From Enterobacter cloacae (GTDB taxonomy: Bacteria > Pseudomonadota > Gammaproteobacteria > Enterobacterales > Enterobacteriaceae), in the NCBI GenBank assembly GCA_014169315.1, contig AP022133.1, forward strand, positions 372,001-436,000: DNA of 64,000 bases, read 5' to 3'. Under the pieces are notes generated by a model. It was not told the DNA's origin. It did no database searches and saw only the letters and a list, made by a program, of their open reading frames with translations. The translations under genes and the position numbers were made by a program. Each line of letters begins with the position of its first letter. Within the stretch, counting starts at the first letter, position 1. Below, piece after piece: positions 36,316-45,365 of the stretch.

Positions 36316-37965
36316 ATGTTTAAACGTATAAAAGTGATTACTCTTCTGGTTTCGGTGCTGCTTGTGCTTGGCATCATGCAATTGATCTCTGCTGGCATTT
36401 TTATTAATGCGCTGAATAACGACAAAGACAACTTCGCCGTCTCGCAGCTTTCGGGCAAAAACGTGGCGGAGTTTACCGATGCATGGATCAGCCTGAACCA
36501 GGCTCGCGTCACCCTGAACCGCGGCATGCTGCGCCTGCAAAGCAGCATGGCATCCCAGATTAACGGCGGGCAGCTGAATGAGCTGGTGACTACCGCAAAA
36601 AAGCTGCTGGCAGATGCACAGAATCACTACGACAAATACTATGCATTGCCTAATACCCCGGGTCTGGACGACAACCTGACGAATCGCCTGGAAGAGCAGT
36701 ACCGCATTTATTCCGCAACGCTTACGCAAATGAACGCTTTACTGGCACAGGGCGATCTGGAGGGTATGTTCAAACAGAATGCGGAGCAGAAGCAGAACGC
36801 AATGCAGAGCGTGTACCGTGAATGGCGTGAAGCGCAGGTTGTACTGACGGACAAAGGGCTTCAGGATAATGAGAGCAACTACACGCGTATTCTGTGGATC
36901 CTCTCTGCGGTTATGCTTCTGGTGATTGTCGTCATTATTTTCAGCTGGATTGCGATGCGCCGCGTTCTGCTGCTGCCGCTGCAGGATGTCATCAGCCATA
37001 TTCGTGCCATTGCGTCGGGTGATCTGACTCAGCCGATCGACGCCAGTGGTAAAAACGAGATGGCGCTGCTGGCACATAACGTCCAGGAGATGCAAAAAGC
37101 GCTGTCGAACACGGTTGGCGTGGTGCGTGAGGGTGCGGATACCATTTATACCGGTGCGGGGGAAATTTCTGCGGGCAGTAACGATTTGTCGTCCCGTACT
37201 GAACAGCAGGCAGCCTCTCTGGAAGAAACCGCCGCCAGCATGGAACAGTTAACGGCGACCGTGAAGCAAAACGCCGATAATGCGCGTCAGGCCTCCCGCC
37301 TTGCGCTGGATGCCTCTTCAACAGCGAAGAAGGGCGGTCATGTGGTGGAAGGCGTGGTGCGCACGATGGATGAAATCGCTACCAGTTCCAGCAAAATTGC
37401 CCAAATTACTAACGTGATCGACGGTATTGCCTTCCAGACCAACATCCTGGCGCTGAACGCGGCGGTTGAAGCTGCACGTGCAGGCGAACAGGGTCGCGGC
37501 TTTGCGGTGGTGGCGGGGGAAGTTCGTACTCTGGCCCAGCGCAGCGCCCAGGCGGCGAAAGAGATCAAAGCGCTGATCGATGATTCCGGCGAGCGCGTGA
37601 ATGCGGGCTCTCAACTGGTGAATGAAGCCGGGGCGACGATGGAGGAAATCGTCAATGCGGTCACGCGTGTTACTGACATCATGGGTGAAATCGCCTCCGC
37701 CTCTGACGAGCAGAGTCGCGGTATTGATCAGGTCGGCCAGGCTGTGGCGGAGATGGATCGCGTGACCCAGCAAAACGCCTCGCTGGTGGAAGAATCTGCC
37801 GCGGCGGCGGCGGCGCTGGAAGATCAGGCTGCGCGCCTGAACGAAGCGGTGGCGGTGTTTAAGATTACCCGCAACCAGGCAGCAAAAGCGGCTCCGGTGA
37901 AAACATATGTGCCAAAAGCACAACCTGCTGTCACCGCTTCAGAAGCAAACTGGGAAACGTTCTAA
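36316..37965 (+). CDS. Methyl-accepting chemotaxis protein, Tsr-like
   Basis: This is a 549-residue transmembrane chemoreceptor. It has a first membrane segment (about 8-30), a periplasmic four-helix bundle (about 35-190), a second membrane segment (about 192-213), a HAMP domain (about 214-265), and methylation helices with SSRTEQQAASLEETAASMEQLTATVKQNA-type sequence. The signalling tip [26 protein letters not shown] is present. It ends in NWETF, the CheR/CheB tether. Arg64, Arg69 and Arg73 match the ligand arginines of Tsr at the same numbers, but residue 156, Thr in Tsr, is Ala, so the ligand may differ. A sigma-28 promoter precedes it. E. coli K-12 has no gene at this ytfE-ytfF site. Confidence 0.93.
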   Translation: MFKRIKVITLLVSVLLVLGIMQLISAGIFINALNNDKDNFAVSQLSGKNVAEFTDAWISLNQARVTLNRGMLRLQSSMASQINGGQLNELVTTAKKLLADAQNHYDKYYALPNTPGLDDNLTNRLEEQYRIYSATLTQMNALLAQGDLEGMFKQNAEQKQNAMQSVYREWREAQVVLTDKGLQDNESNYTRILWILSAVMLLVIVVIIFSWIAMRRVLLLPLQDVISHIRAIASGDLTQPIDASGKNEMALLAHNVQEMQKALSNTVGVVREGADTIYTGAGEISAGSNDLSSRTEQQAASLEETAASMEQLTATVKQNADNARQASRLALDASSTAKKGGHVVEGVVRTMDEIATSSSKIAQITNVIDGIAFQTNILALNAAVEAARAGEQGRGFAVVAGEVRTLAQRSAQAAKEIKALIDDSGERVNAGSQLVNEAGATMEEIVNAVTRVTDIMGEIASASDEQSRGIDQVGQAVAEMDRVTQQNASLVEESAAAAAALEDQAARLNEAVAVFKITRNQAAKAAPVKTYVPKAQPAVTASEANWETF

Positions 37966-37970
37966 CGCTT

Positions 37971-38000
37971 TGCCCGGTAAGGCGTAACCGCCACCGGGCA
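37971..38000. repeat. REP element
   Basis: TGCCCGGT and ACCGGGCA form the outer stem, with GGCG/CGCC inside. It lies 5 bases after the chemoreceptor stop and just beyond the end of the convergent ytfF. Confidence 0.75.
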
Positions 38001-38004
38001 ATAC

Positions 38005-38970
38005 TCACACCTCAGAGGCCGGAACAACCCTCGGTTTTTCCGGCTTCGCTCTCACCGCAATCACTACCCCGGCCACAAGCAACAAGATCCCGCAGGCCGT
38101 GAGGAGTGGCGGTACACTCTGGCGCATCAGGAAGGTATAAAGTAATCCGGCCAGGGTTTCGAAGACAATCAGCGGCCCTAAGATCACCGTCGGCAGCTTC
38201 TGGCTGGCGATATTCCAGCACAGCGCGCCCACCCAGGAACACAGCACGGCGATGGCAACCATTAAGCCGATGAATATCCACGGTCGAGGCCCGAAGGGCA
38301 GGGTAAATTCTGGTTGCTGCTGACCTAACCAGATGCACGCCCCCACATATCCCACCAGTGACACCGGCAGCGTGACCAGTGCCTGTGCCGTCGCCCACAT
38401 CATTGGATGTTTATCCGGGTTTTCCCGCAGCCAGCGAGCGTTGCGCAGGGCATACCACGCCCAGCACACCACGGAAACACACGCCAGCATGATGCCAGAC
38501 CCGTAGCGCCAGAGGTTGAAATCCGTCTGCCCGTGGCGCAGTTCGGCAATATTCACACACGCCAGTCCCACGGCGATGCATGCCAGTGCTGGCACCATTT
38601 TTGACCACGCCAGTTTGCCATCGCGGTGGCTATAGAGCAGGTTCGCAAACACGGGGATCACCACCGGTAATGTACCGATAATCATGGTAGAAACCGGTGC
38701 CCCTGTACGCTGAATGGCACTCGCCAGACAGAAGTAATAGATGAGGTTACCCATCATGGTCAGCGCCAGTGCAGCGAACCAGTCCTGGCGGCTGAGCTGT
38801 CGCAGCCGCGCACGCCCCAGCCACGCTAAGGGCAGTGCAATCAGCCCCAGTGCCAGGTAACGTCCCATCGACTGCAGTACCGCCGGGTACTCTGGTACTA
38901 TCAGAGGGCCGACAAAAATTAACCCCCACATCAGACCTGCAAGCAGGGCATACAACACGCCGCTAACCAT
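38005..38970 (-). CDS. ytfF: DMT-family inner-membrane transporter YtfF
   Basis: This is a 321-residue protein with about ten membrane helices, near-identical in length and sequence blocks to E. coli YtfF (SGVLYALLAGLMWGLIFVGP; ASAIQRTGAPVSTMIIGTLPV). It belongs to the EamA/DMT families, and its substrate is unknown. The start was set at the fifth codon of the longest frame to match MISGVLYALL of E. coli. An AraC-type regulator lies immediately upstream on the same strand. Confidence 0.92.
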   Translation of the reverse strand: MVSGVLYALLAGLMWGLIFVGPLIVPEYPAVLQSMGRYLALGLIALPLAWLGRARLRQLSRQDWFAALALTMMGNLIYYFCLASAIQRTGAPVSTMIIGTLPVVIPVFANLLYSHRDGKLAWSKMVPALACIAVGLACVNIAELRHGQTDFNLWRYGSGIMLACVSVVCWAWYALRNARWLRENPDKHPMMWATAQALVTLPVSLVGYVGACIWLGQQQPEFTLPFGPRPWIFIGLMVAIAVLCSWVGALCWNIASQKLPTVILGPLIVFETLAGLLYTFLMRQSVPPLLTACGILLLVAGVVIAVRAKPEKPRVVPASEV

Positions 38971-39045
38971 TTTTCCACCCACATTGATTCACTTTGCACT
39001 CAGTGTAGAAGGGGAACATGCGCCCGTATTGTATGAGGTTGCGCA

Positions 39046-39870
39046 TTAGCGCGTGGTCACCTGTTTCTGGTAACGCACAGGGGTGATGCCGTAACGGCGG
39101 GTAAAGGCGCGGGTCAAATGCGACTGATCGGTCAATCCGGTGGCGGCGGCCACTTCAGCGGCGGGCATACCGTGCGTCAGGAACGCTTTGGCGCGCCACA
39201 GGCGGATCGCCATCAGCATTTGATGCGGCGTAACATGGAAGTGGGCTTTGAACTGGCGCTGAAAATGGTACGGGCTGAGTGACACCACATTCGCCAGCTC
39301 GTCCAGGGTCAGCGAATGCATATAGTTGTCATGCAGATATTCGCGCACACGTGCGAACCGGTGTGCGCCTTCCTGTATCACCGGTGCGTGGCGGGCCAGC
39401 GGCTGGAAGGTCTCAATGAGATCCAGCAATAACCCTTTTTGCGCCAGCGGGTCGTCCGTATGCCACAGGCCATAAATCAGCTGGCCAATCTGGACTGAAC
39501 GTTGCGGATCGTAACGCGTAACATCGCTAAACCACCACTGGCGAAGGCCGGTCACCTCTTCCAGCAAATCGGGTTCGATGTAGACCATCCGGTAGCGCCA
39601 GCCACCTTCGGTGGCAGATTCCCCCGTGTGGATCTCGTCCGGGTTCATGGTGACAACGGATTTTTCAGAGGCGAGGTGTTGCGTACCGCGATAGCGAAAG
39701 CGCTCGGCACCGGTTTCAATCGTGCCGATCCCGAAGGCTTCGTGGGTGTGGGGCTCAAAGGCGTAGTCTGAGATATGCGCGTGATAGAGTTCGAGGCCCG
39801 GCAATTGCGCCAGGTGGCGAAAGCGCGCGCTGTCTCTCTCATCAATGAACTGTTCCGGTACGCCTTGCAC
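39046..39870 (-). CDS. AraC-family transcriptional regulator
   Basis: This 274-residue regulator has an N-terminal cupin-like AraC_binding domain (about 20-150, with FEPHTHEAFGIGTIETG) and a C-terminal pair of helix-turn-helix motifs (LTLDELANVVSLSPYHFQRQFKAHFHVTPHQ and AAEVAAATGLTDQSHLTRAFTRRYGITPVRY). The effector is unknown. It lies 75 bases upstream of ytfF on the same strand, a layout often seen for AraC regulators and the exporters they control. It is not present here in E. coli K-12. Confidence 0.9.
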   Translation of the reverse strand: MQGVPEQFIDERDSARFRHLAQLPGLELYHAHISDYAFEPHTHEAFGIGTIETGAERFRYRGTQHLASEKSVVTMNPDEIHTGESATEGGWRYRMVYIEPDLLEEVTGLRQWWFSDVTRYDPQRSVQIGQLIYGLWHTDDPLAQKGLLLDLIETFQPLARHAPVIQEGAHRFARVREYLHDNYMHSLTLDELANVVSLSPYHFQRQFKAHFHVTPHQMLMAIRLWRAKAFLTHGMPAAEVAAATGLTDQSHLTRAFTRRYGITPVRYQKQVTTR

Positions 39871-39951
39871 GGTGAGTCTCCTCGTGGGTCATCGCTTCAT
39901 TATCAGAGATGACCCGAGGGGATGCCACAAAAAATAACCAGTTTGTAACAA

Positions 39952-40800
39952 TTACAGGATAGCGCTGACGCTCTCGCTCAGTGATGTCGTTGGACGGCCG
40001 ATCAGTTTGCTGAGCGTATGGCTGTCGTCAAACAAACCACCTTTCGACGCCCCCGTGTCGGAATCCGCCAGCATATCCGCCAGCCCGGCGGGCAAACCAA
40101 CGCTCTTCAGCGCGGCGGCAAAATCCGCTTCGCTCAGATTCTGATAAGCCACCTGTTTCCCGCTCTGTTTGCTCAGCTCAGCCGCCAGCTCGCTCAGCGT
40201 CCACGCATTGTCGCCTGCCAGTTCGTAAACTTTGCCCGCGTGACCCTCTTCAGCAATGACTTTCGCTGCGGCTGCCGCATAATCTGCACGGGTAGCGGAG
40301 GCGATTTTGCCTTCACCAGCGGCACCGATAAATACGCCGTGTTCCAGCGCAGGCGGCGCACTCGCCAGATAGTTTTCGGTATACCAGCCGTTGCGCAGCA
40401 GGGCATAAGGGATACCTGATTTCGCCAGCGCTTTTTCGGTGGCGACGTGCTCAACGTGCAGCCCCAGTGGGGATTTATCCGCATGCAGCAGGCTGGTGTA
40501 GGCGATGAACTTCACCCCAGCCGCCCTGGCGGCGTTAATCACATTCTGGTGCTGTGTGGCGCGCTGGCCCACTTCGCTGGATGAGATCAGCAGCAGTTTA
40601 TCCACGCCGTTCAGTGCGGTGGTGAAAGCCGCTTCGTCAGTGTAATCGGCCTGGCGGACGACAATACCCTGCTGGCTTAATGCCTGGGCTTTCGCCGGAT
40701 TACGCACAATGGCTACAATCTGGTTTGCCGGAACGGTTTTCAGCAGTTGTTCGATAACGAGATGGCCAAGCTGGCCGGTAGCGCCGGTAATCGCGATCAT
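39952..40800 (-). CDS. qorB: NAD(P)H:quinone oxidoreductase QorB
   Basis: This is a 282-residue NmrA-like short-chain reductase with the NADPH-binding GATGQLG motif at residues 5-11 and the conserved LLRNGWYTENYLASAP and LAGDNAWTLSELAAEL. E. coli QorB (YtfG) reduces quinones with NADPH. The start MIAITGATGQ at 40800 matches the family. It is divergent from ytfH, and an operator-like palindrome lies between them. Confidence 0.94.
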   Translation of the reverse strand: MIAITGATGQLGHLVIEQLLKTVPANQIVAIVRNPAKAQALSQQGIVVRQADYTDEAAFTTALNGVDKLLLISSSEVGQRATQHQNVINAARAAGVKFIAYTSLLHADKSPLGLHVEHVATEKALAKSGIPYALLRNGWYTENYLASAPPALEHGVFIGAAGEGKIASATRADYAAAAAKVIAEEGHAGKVYELAGDNAWTLSELAAELSKQSGKQVAYQNLSEADFAAALKSVGLPAGLADMLADSDTGASKGGLFDDSHTLSKLIGRPTTSLSESVSAIL

Positions 40801-40849
40801 GATGAATCTCCTTCGTGTTTGTCTGGTGTTGTGGCACACTATCACCTTA

Positions 40850-40866
40850 ACTAACTTTTAGTAAGT
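40850..40866. promoter_or_regulatory. Operator-like palindrome between qorB and ytfH
   Basis: ACTAACT-TTT-AGTAAGT is a 17-bp inverted repeat with one mismatched pair, 50 bases from the qorB start and 19 bases from the ytfH start. It is a good candidate site for YtfH (HxlR family). Confidence 0.55.
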
Positions 40867-40884
40867 ACGTACAAAAAGGTAAGT

Positions 40885-41271
40885 ATGAAAATGACGATCC
40901 CGACACTCAGCGAACAAATGCGCGACGGAAATCTGTTTGCCGAGCAGTGTCCTTCCCGGGACGTGCTCAAGCATGTCACCAGTCGCTGGGGCGTGCTGAT
41001 TCTGGTGGCATTACGTCAGGGAACGCATCGCTTCAGTGACCTGCGCCGCAAGATGGGGGGCGTGAGCGAAAAGATGTTGGCTCAGTCGCTTCAGGCGCTG
41101 GAGCAGGACGGGTTTGTTGATCGCGTTTCGTACCCGGTCGTACCGCCGCACGTAGAGTATAGTCTGACGCCGTTAGGGGCAGAGGTGAGCGAGAAAGTGG
41201 CCGCACTGGCGGACTGGATCGAGGTGAATACGCCTCAGGTGTTGGCGAACCGCGACGATCGAGCGGCCTGA
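40885..41271 (+). CDS. ytfH: HxlR-family regulator YtfH
   Basis: This is a 128-residue winged-helix protein. The HxlR motif is clear: CPSRDVLKHVTSRWGVLILVALRQGTHRFSDLRRKMGGVSEKMLAQSLQALEQDGFVDR, then YSLTPLG. An N-terminal Cys in AEQCPSRD could sense thiol stress or electrophiles, as in related quinone-responsive regulators. That is an inference. The divergent arrangement with qorB suggests it controls the quinone reductase. Confidence 0.92.
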   Translation: MKMTIPTLSEQMRDGNLFAEQCPSRDVLKHVTSRWGVLILVALRQGTHRFSDLRRKMGGVSEKMLAQSLQALEQDGFVDRVSYPVVPPHVEYSLTPLGAEVSEKVAALADWIEVNTPQVLANRDDRAA

Positions 41272-41285
41272 TTCCCGCACTCTGG

Positions 41286-41306
41286 CCCTCTCCCACAGGG
41301 AGAGGG
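41286..41306. repeat. CCCTCTCCC-ACA-GGGAGAGGG hairpin
   Basis: A perfect 9-bp inverted repeat with a 3-base loop lies between convergent ytfH and cpdB. It is another member of the dispersed hairpin family and may end both transcripts. Confidence 0.75.
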
Positions 41307-41334
41307 AACAGACGTGGCATTGCCGTTTGGCTTT

Positions 41335-43278
41335 TTACTTGCTCAAATCCACCTGATAAACCGCAAACCCGATATCATCGGTCGCGACCTTGCTCATCGG
41401 ATACTGGGCTTTATCCTTAATAAATGCGGCTGCTTTATCGGATGGTGAGGTTTCAAAACGAATATCCAGCTGCGTATTGCTGTGGATCGGAGCCAGTCGC
41501 CAGTTGTTATCGACGGCCGGGTGAATTTCACCTGCCTTTTTCGACTCTGCACTGATCCATGCTGACAGCACCGAGCGGTTCTCGTCCGGTGATGCAAACG
41601 CGATGTGGCTATCACCCGTACCGGCAAACTTCCCACCGTAGGCGCGGTAGTTATTGGTCACCACCAGGAAGGTGGCATTCGGGTCAATGGCCTTGCCATT
41701 AAAGGTCAGGTTTTTGATGCGTTCCGCCTGCGGATTAATGGCCTGACATTCGCCGTCATACTTCGCGGGCTGAGTGACATCAATCTGATAATTCACCCCG
41801 TCGATGACGTCGAAATTGTAGGTGCGGAACCCATCCAAGTTAATCAACGACTGCGGTTTGCTGCTGTTGGGATCGATCTGATTAAACTGCCCGGCAGAGC
41901 ACTCCAGCCACTCTTTTACTTCTTTCCCTGTGGCTTTAACCACCACCAGGGTGTTCGGGTAGAGATAGAGGTCGGCGGCGTTACGGAAGGTCAACTGGCC
42001 TTTTTCGACTTCAACATAGCTTGCCGGGTCATTCTTACGCCCGCCTACTTTGAATGGCGCAGCGGCTGACAGTACCGGCAGTTTTGCCAGATCCGGATCG
42101 CCCTGCACAAAGTGTTCGGCATAGGCTTTTTGCGCCATGTTGACCACCTGAACGGTCGGGTCATCCTGTACCAGCGCCAGGTAGCTGTACATGTTGTCGG
42201 CAGATTTACCGATCGGCTTGCTGACGAATTCTCGCGTCGCGTCATGGTCATGCTTCAGCACGTCGACCAGCTTTTTGTCTTCGCCAGCCAGTGATTTTTT
42301 GGCCGCGGCATCATAAATTGGGCGCGCTTCGGCTGTGGATTGTGTGACTTTCCAGCTGCCACCGTCGTTATTCAGCACCAGATCCACCACGCCGAGGTGG
42401 TCACCCCACATACCAGGCATCACGGACGGTACGCCATTCAATGTCCCTTTTTTGATGTCTGCACCTTTGATGCTGGCAAAATCTTTACCCGGGAAGACCG
42501 CATGAGCGTGGCCAAACAGAATTGCGTCGATGCCCGGGACTTCGCTCAGGTAGTAAACCGAGTTTTCAGCCATCGCCTGATAAGGATCGGCGGAAAGCCC
42601 GGAGTGAGCGACCACCACCACCAGATCCGCCCCTTTCTTGCGCATCTCCGGCACGTATTTACGCGCTGTTTCGGTGATGTCGTTGACGGTCACTTTGCCG
42701 TTGAGGTTGGCTTTATCCCACGTCATGATCTGTGGCGGTACAAAACCGATATAGCCGATTTTCAGCGTCTGCTTTTTACCTTCTTTATCGACGACGGCAG
42801 TTTCTTTAATCAGGTAAGGGGTAAATAACGGCTTCTGGGTCTTAACATCGATGATATTGGCGTTAACGTAGGGGAATTTAGCGCCGGCCAGCGCATCATG
42901 AAGGTATTTCAGTCCGTAGTTAAACTCGTGGTTACCCAGGTTGCCGACGGTATAATCCAGAGTGTTCATTGCCTTATACACCGGATGGATCTCGCCTTTT
43001 TTCAGCCCCTTCGCTGCCATATAGTCGCCAAGCGGACTACCCTGAATTAAATCTCCGTTGTCGACCAGGACACTGTTTTTTACTTCACCTCGTGCGGCGT
43101 TGATCAAACTTGCCGTGCGTACCAGTCCGAATTTTTCGGTCGAGGTATCTTTGTAGTAATCGAAGTCCATCATGTTGCTGTGCAGGTCGGTGGTTTCCAG
43201 AATACGGAGATCTACCGTCGCCGCCTGAACGCTTGCCGCAATCAGCGTCGCCAGGAGCGTTGCGCTAAACTTAATCAT
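41335..43278 (-). CDS. cpdB: Periplasmic 2',3'-cyclic-nucleotide 2'-phosphodiesterase/3'-nucleotidase CpdB
   Basis: CpdB hydrolyses 2',3'-cyclic nucleotides and 3'-nucleotides in the periplasm. The 647-residue protein has a signal peptide (cleavage after SVQA, residue 19), a metallophosphatase domain with [18 protein letters not shown] and [18 protein letters not shown], and a C-terminal 5'-nucleotidase domain with NNYRAYGG. The start was placed at [10 protein letters not shown]. The longer frame adds 38 residues ahead of the signal peptide. Confidence 0.96.
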   Translation of the reverse strand: MIKFSATLLATLIAASVQAATVDLRILETTDLHSNMMDFDYYKDTSTEKFGLVRTASLINAARGEVKNSVLVDNGDLIQGSPLGDYMAAKGLKKGEIHPVYKAMNTLDYTVGNLGNHEFNYGLKYLHDALAGAKFPYVNANIIDVKTQKPLFTPYLIKETAVVDKEGKKQTLKIGYIGFVPPQIMTWDKANLNGKVTVNDITETARKYVPEMRKKGADLVVVVAHSGLSADPYQAMAENSVYYLSEVPGIDAILFGHAHAVFPGKDFASIKGADIKKGTLNGVPSVMPGMWGDHLGVVDLVLNNDGGSWKVTQSTAEARPIYDAAAKKSLAGEDKKLVDVLKHDHDATREFVSKPIGKSADNMYSYLALVQDDPTVQVVNMAQKAYAEHFVQGDPDLAKLPVLSAAAPFKVGGRKNDPASYVEVEKGQLTFRNAADLYLYPNTLVVVKATGKEVKEWLECSAGQFNQIDPNSSKPQSLINLDGFRTYNFDVIDGVNYQIDVTQPAKYDGECQAINPQAERIKNLTFNGKAIDPNATFLVVTNNYRAYGGKFAGTGDSHIAFASPDENRSVLSAWISAESKKAGEIHPAVDNNWRLAPIHSNTQLDIRFETSPSDKAAAFIKDKAQYPMSKVATDDIGFAVYQVDLSK

Positions 43279-43468
43279 CAGAGGAGTCCTTTTTTCGATC
43301 CAAGCCACAAAAGAATATGTATGTATATTTTGTTGCTTACAGAATTGTGAATCCTGCCAGAAAAAAGTGCGTTTAAACCGGAATTGCTTCACAGATAGCG
43401 GAATTGTTCACATTACGATATAACTAAAACAATAAGTTATGCCCACTGCGTTAACGAAGAGGTGGAGA

Positions 43469-44209
43469 ATGTTAGATAAGATTTGTCAGCTCGCACGGGA
43501 TGCGGGTGATGCCATCATGCAAGTGTATGATGGTGCAAAACCAATGGATGTTGTCAGCAAAGCGGACGACTCCCCGGTTACGGCGGCGGATATCGCGGCG
43601 CATGGTGTGATCCTCAAAGGGTTGCAGGCCCTGACGCCAGAAATCCCCGTTTTGTCAGAAGAGGCACCGCAGGGCTGGGATGAACGCCAGCACTGGCAGC
43701 GTTACTGGCTGGTAGACCCGCTGGATGGCACCAAAGAGTTCATCAAGCGCAACGGTGAGTTCACCGTGAATATCGCCCTGATTGAAAAGGGGAAAGCGGT
43801 ACTCGGTGTGGTATACGCACCGGTGATGAAAGTCATGTACAGCGCGGCGGAAGGTAAGGCCTGGAAGGAAGAGTGCGGCGTGCGTAAGCAAATTCGGGTG
43901 CGCGATGCGCGTCCACCGCTGGTGGTCATCAGCCGTTCGCACAGCGACAGCGAACTGCAGGAATACCTGCAGCAGCTGGGTGAACACCAGACTACCTCGA
44001 TTGGCTCATCACTGAAATTCTGCCTGGTGGCGGAAGGTCATGCGCAGCTTTACCCACGCTTTGGGCCTACGAATGTCTGGGATACAGCGGCAGGCCATGC
44101 GGTTGCAGTGGCTGCCGGTGCGCATGTTCATGACTGGCAGGGTAAGCCGCTGGACTACACCCCGCGCGAATCATTCCTGAACCCCGGCTTCCGTGTTTCT
44201 ATCTACTGA
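43469..44209 (+). CDS. cysQ: 3'(2'),5'-bisphosphate nucleotidase CysQ
   Basis: CysQ removes the 3' phosphate of PAP (adenosine 3',5'-bisphosphate), a by-product of sulfate assimilation. The 246-residue inositol-phosphatase-family protein has the metal motif [10 protein letters not shown] and the second motif [11 protein letters not shown], plus an early LSEE. The start at 43469 gives [10 protein letters not shown], with AGAGG upstream. It is divergent from cpdB, and its end overlaps convergent ytfJ by 7 bases. Confidence 0.96.
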   Translation: MLDKICQLARDAGDAIMQVYDGAKPMDVVSKADDSPVTAADIAAHGVILKGLQALTPEIPVLSEEAPQGWDERQHWQRYWLVDPLDGTKEFIKRNGEFTVNIALIEKGKAVLGVVYAPVMKVMYSAAEGKAWKEECGVRKQIRVRDARPPLVVISRSHSDSELQEYLQQLGEHQTTSIGSSLKFCLVAEGHAQLYPRFGPTNVWDTAAGHAVAVAAGAHVHDWQGKPLDYTPRESFLNPGFRVSIY

Positions 44210-44760
44210 GCCAGCAGTTTGTGCAGCAGTGCAATCACCTGCTGCACTTCTTCCTGGGTCAATGCCCCGTCTTTAGCCCACTGCACGCGGCCCTCTTTAT
44301 CCAGCACGATAATTGCCGAACTCTCTTCTTCCAGCTGCCAGGCTTTGCGCGCTATGCCGTTACTGTCGACGATAAACTGTGACCACGGATAGAGCTGTTT
44401 ATTGCTCTCCAGGCTTGAGCGAACAAACATCCCGGAGCCGGGAATGGCATCGTCGGTGTTAACAATGGTGGTGGTCTGGTAACGGTCATGGGGGAATTTT
44501 GCGGCCTTGATTGCTTCCACCAGATTCGCGTTTTTCTCTTTTGCTGATGTACGTCCGGCAATATGTTGTACAACTCTCACTTTGCCCGCGAGCTGCGCGC
44601 TATTCCAGGGTTTGTAGCTAAACTTATCATTGTCGAGAATCAGTTCTCCCCGGTCAGCAATCCCGACCGGCGGCACACGTTGTCCGTTTTCAAAGTTGTG
44701 TGCGCAAGCCCACAGGGGCAGGAGCAGGCATGCTGCTGCCAGGATATTACGTAGGGTCAT
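44203..44760 (-). CDS. ytfJ: Periplasmic thioredoxin-like protein YtfJ
   Basis: This is a 185-residue secreted protein with a signal peptide ([20 protein letters not shown]) and the conserved [10 protein letters not shown] and [17 protein letters not shown] blocks of the YtfJ family, which has a thioredoxin-like fold. No CxxC active site is visible, so a redox role is doubtful. The function is unknown. Confidence 0.9.
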   Translation of the reverse strand: MTLRNILAAACLLLPLWACAHNFENGQRVPPVGIADRGELILDNDKFSYKPWNSAQLAGKVRVVQHIAGRTSAKEKNANLVEAIKAAKFPHDRYQTTTIVNTDDAIPGSGMFVRSSLESNKQLYPWSQFIVDSNGIARKAWQLEEESSAIIVLDKEGRVQWAKDGALTQEEVQQVIALLHKLLAQ

Positions 44761-45084
44761 GGTGTTTCCTTATTGTTTGCAGGTGATCCGACCACTTGGT
44801 CTTACGCTTTTAATCATAAGTGCGATCAATGTGGTTTTCCCGCAATCCCAATGCCAGTTTGCGGGTCAACGCACATATCCATGAAAAAACGACGGCTTAT
44901 ACTGCGTCCGCTCACGGTTTGCAAAGATTGTTCTGAATAATTGTAATAAAACGGTAAATAAACTTATGCATACTGGGTATCAATAGTTTTCTGATCTATA
45001 GTCAATGGGCACTAAAATTTGCGCTCAGGACAGTCGGGCCGATTGTGGCACCGCAAGAGCGTATGATTCGCAGGAGATACAAGA
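44761..45084. other. Intergenic region ytfJ-ytfK
   Basis: This 324-base divergent control region has no open frame that I can support. It is AT-rich around 44930-45000 and includes a TATAGT (44997-45002) that could be a -10 element for ytfK without a clear -35. No recognisable operator was seen. Confidence 0.4.
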
Positions 45085-45291
45085 ATGAAAATTTTCCAAC
45101 GCTACAACCCGCTTCAGGTGGCGAAGTACGTGAAGATCCTGTTCCGTGGACGGTTGTATATCAAGGATGTTGGCGCTTTTGAGTTCGATAAGGGCAAGAT
45201 CCTTATCCCAAGAGTGAAGGACAAACAGCACTTGTCTGTGATGTCCGAAGTCAACCGTCAGGTTATGCGTCTGCAAACTGAGATGGCTTAA
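45085..45291 (+). CDS. ytfK: SpoT-interacting stress protein YtfK
   Basis: This is a 68-residue cytoplasmic protein beginning [20 protein letters not shown], nearly identical to E. coli YtfK. E. coli YtfK is reported to promote SpoT-dependent (p)ppGpp build-up under phosphate and fatty-acid limitation. AGGAGA precedes the ATG, and the gene stands alone between two intergenic gaps. Confidence 0.93.
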   Translation: MKIFQRYNPLQVAKYVKILFRGRLYIKDVGAFEFDKGKILIPRVKDKQHLSVMSEVNRQVMRLQTEMA

Positions 45292-45313
45292 CCAGCGTGC
45301 TATGCAGTTGTTT

Positions 45314-45341
45314 AAAAAAACGGCTCCCGATGGGAGCCGTT
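45314..45341. terminator. Terminator between ytfK and ytfL
   Basis: AACGGCTCCC pairs with GGGAGCCGTT around a 3-base loop (45319-45341). The A7 run on the left becomes a U-tract for ytfL on the minus strand. For ytfK the tail is weaker. Confidence 0.8.
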
Positions 45342-45365
45342 GATGTATGAGGGGTATGCAGGGCG

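Noticed and set aside
42340..42828. Plus-strand frame inside cpdB
   Set aside because: It is antisense to a well-conserved metallophosphatase domain and has no independent support.
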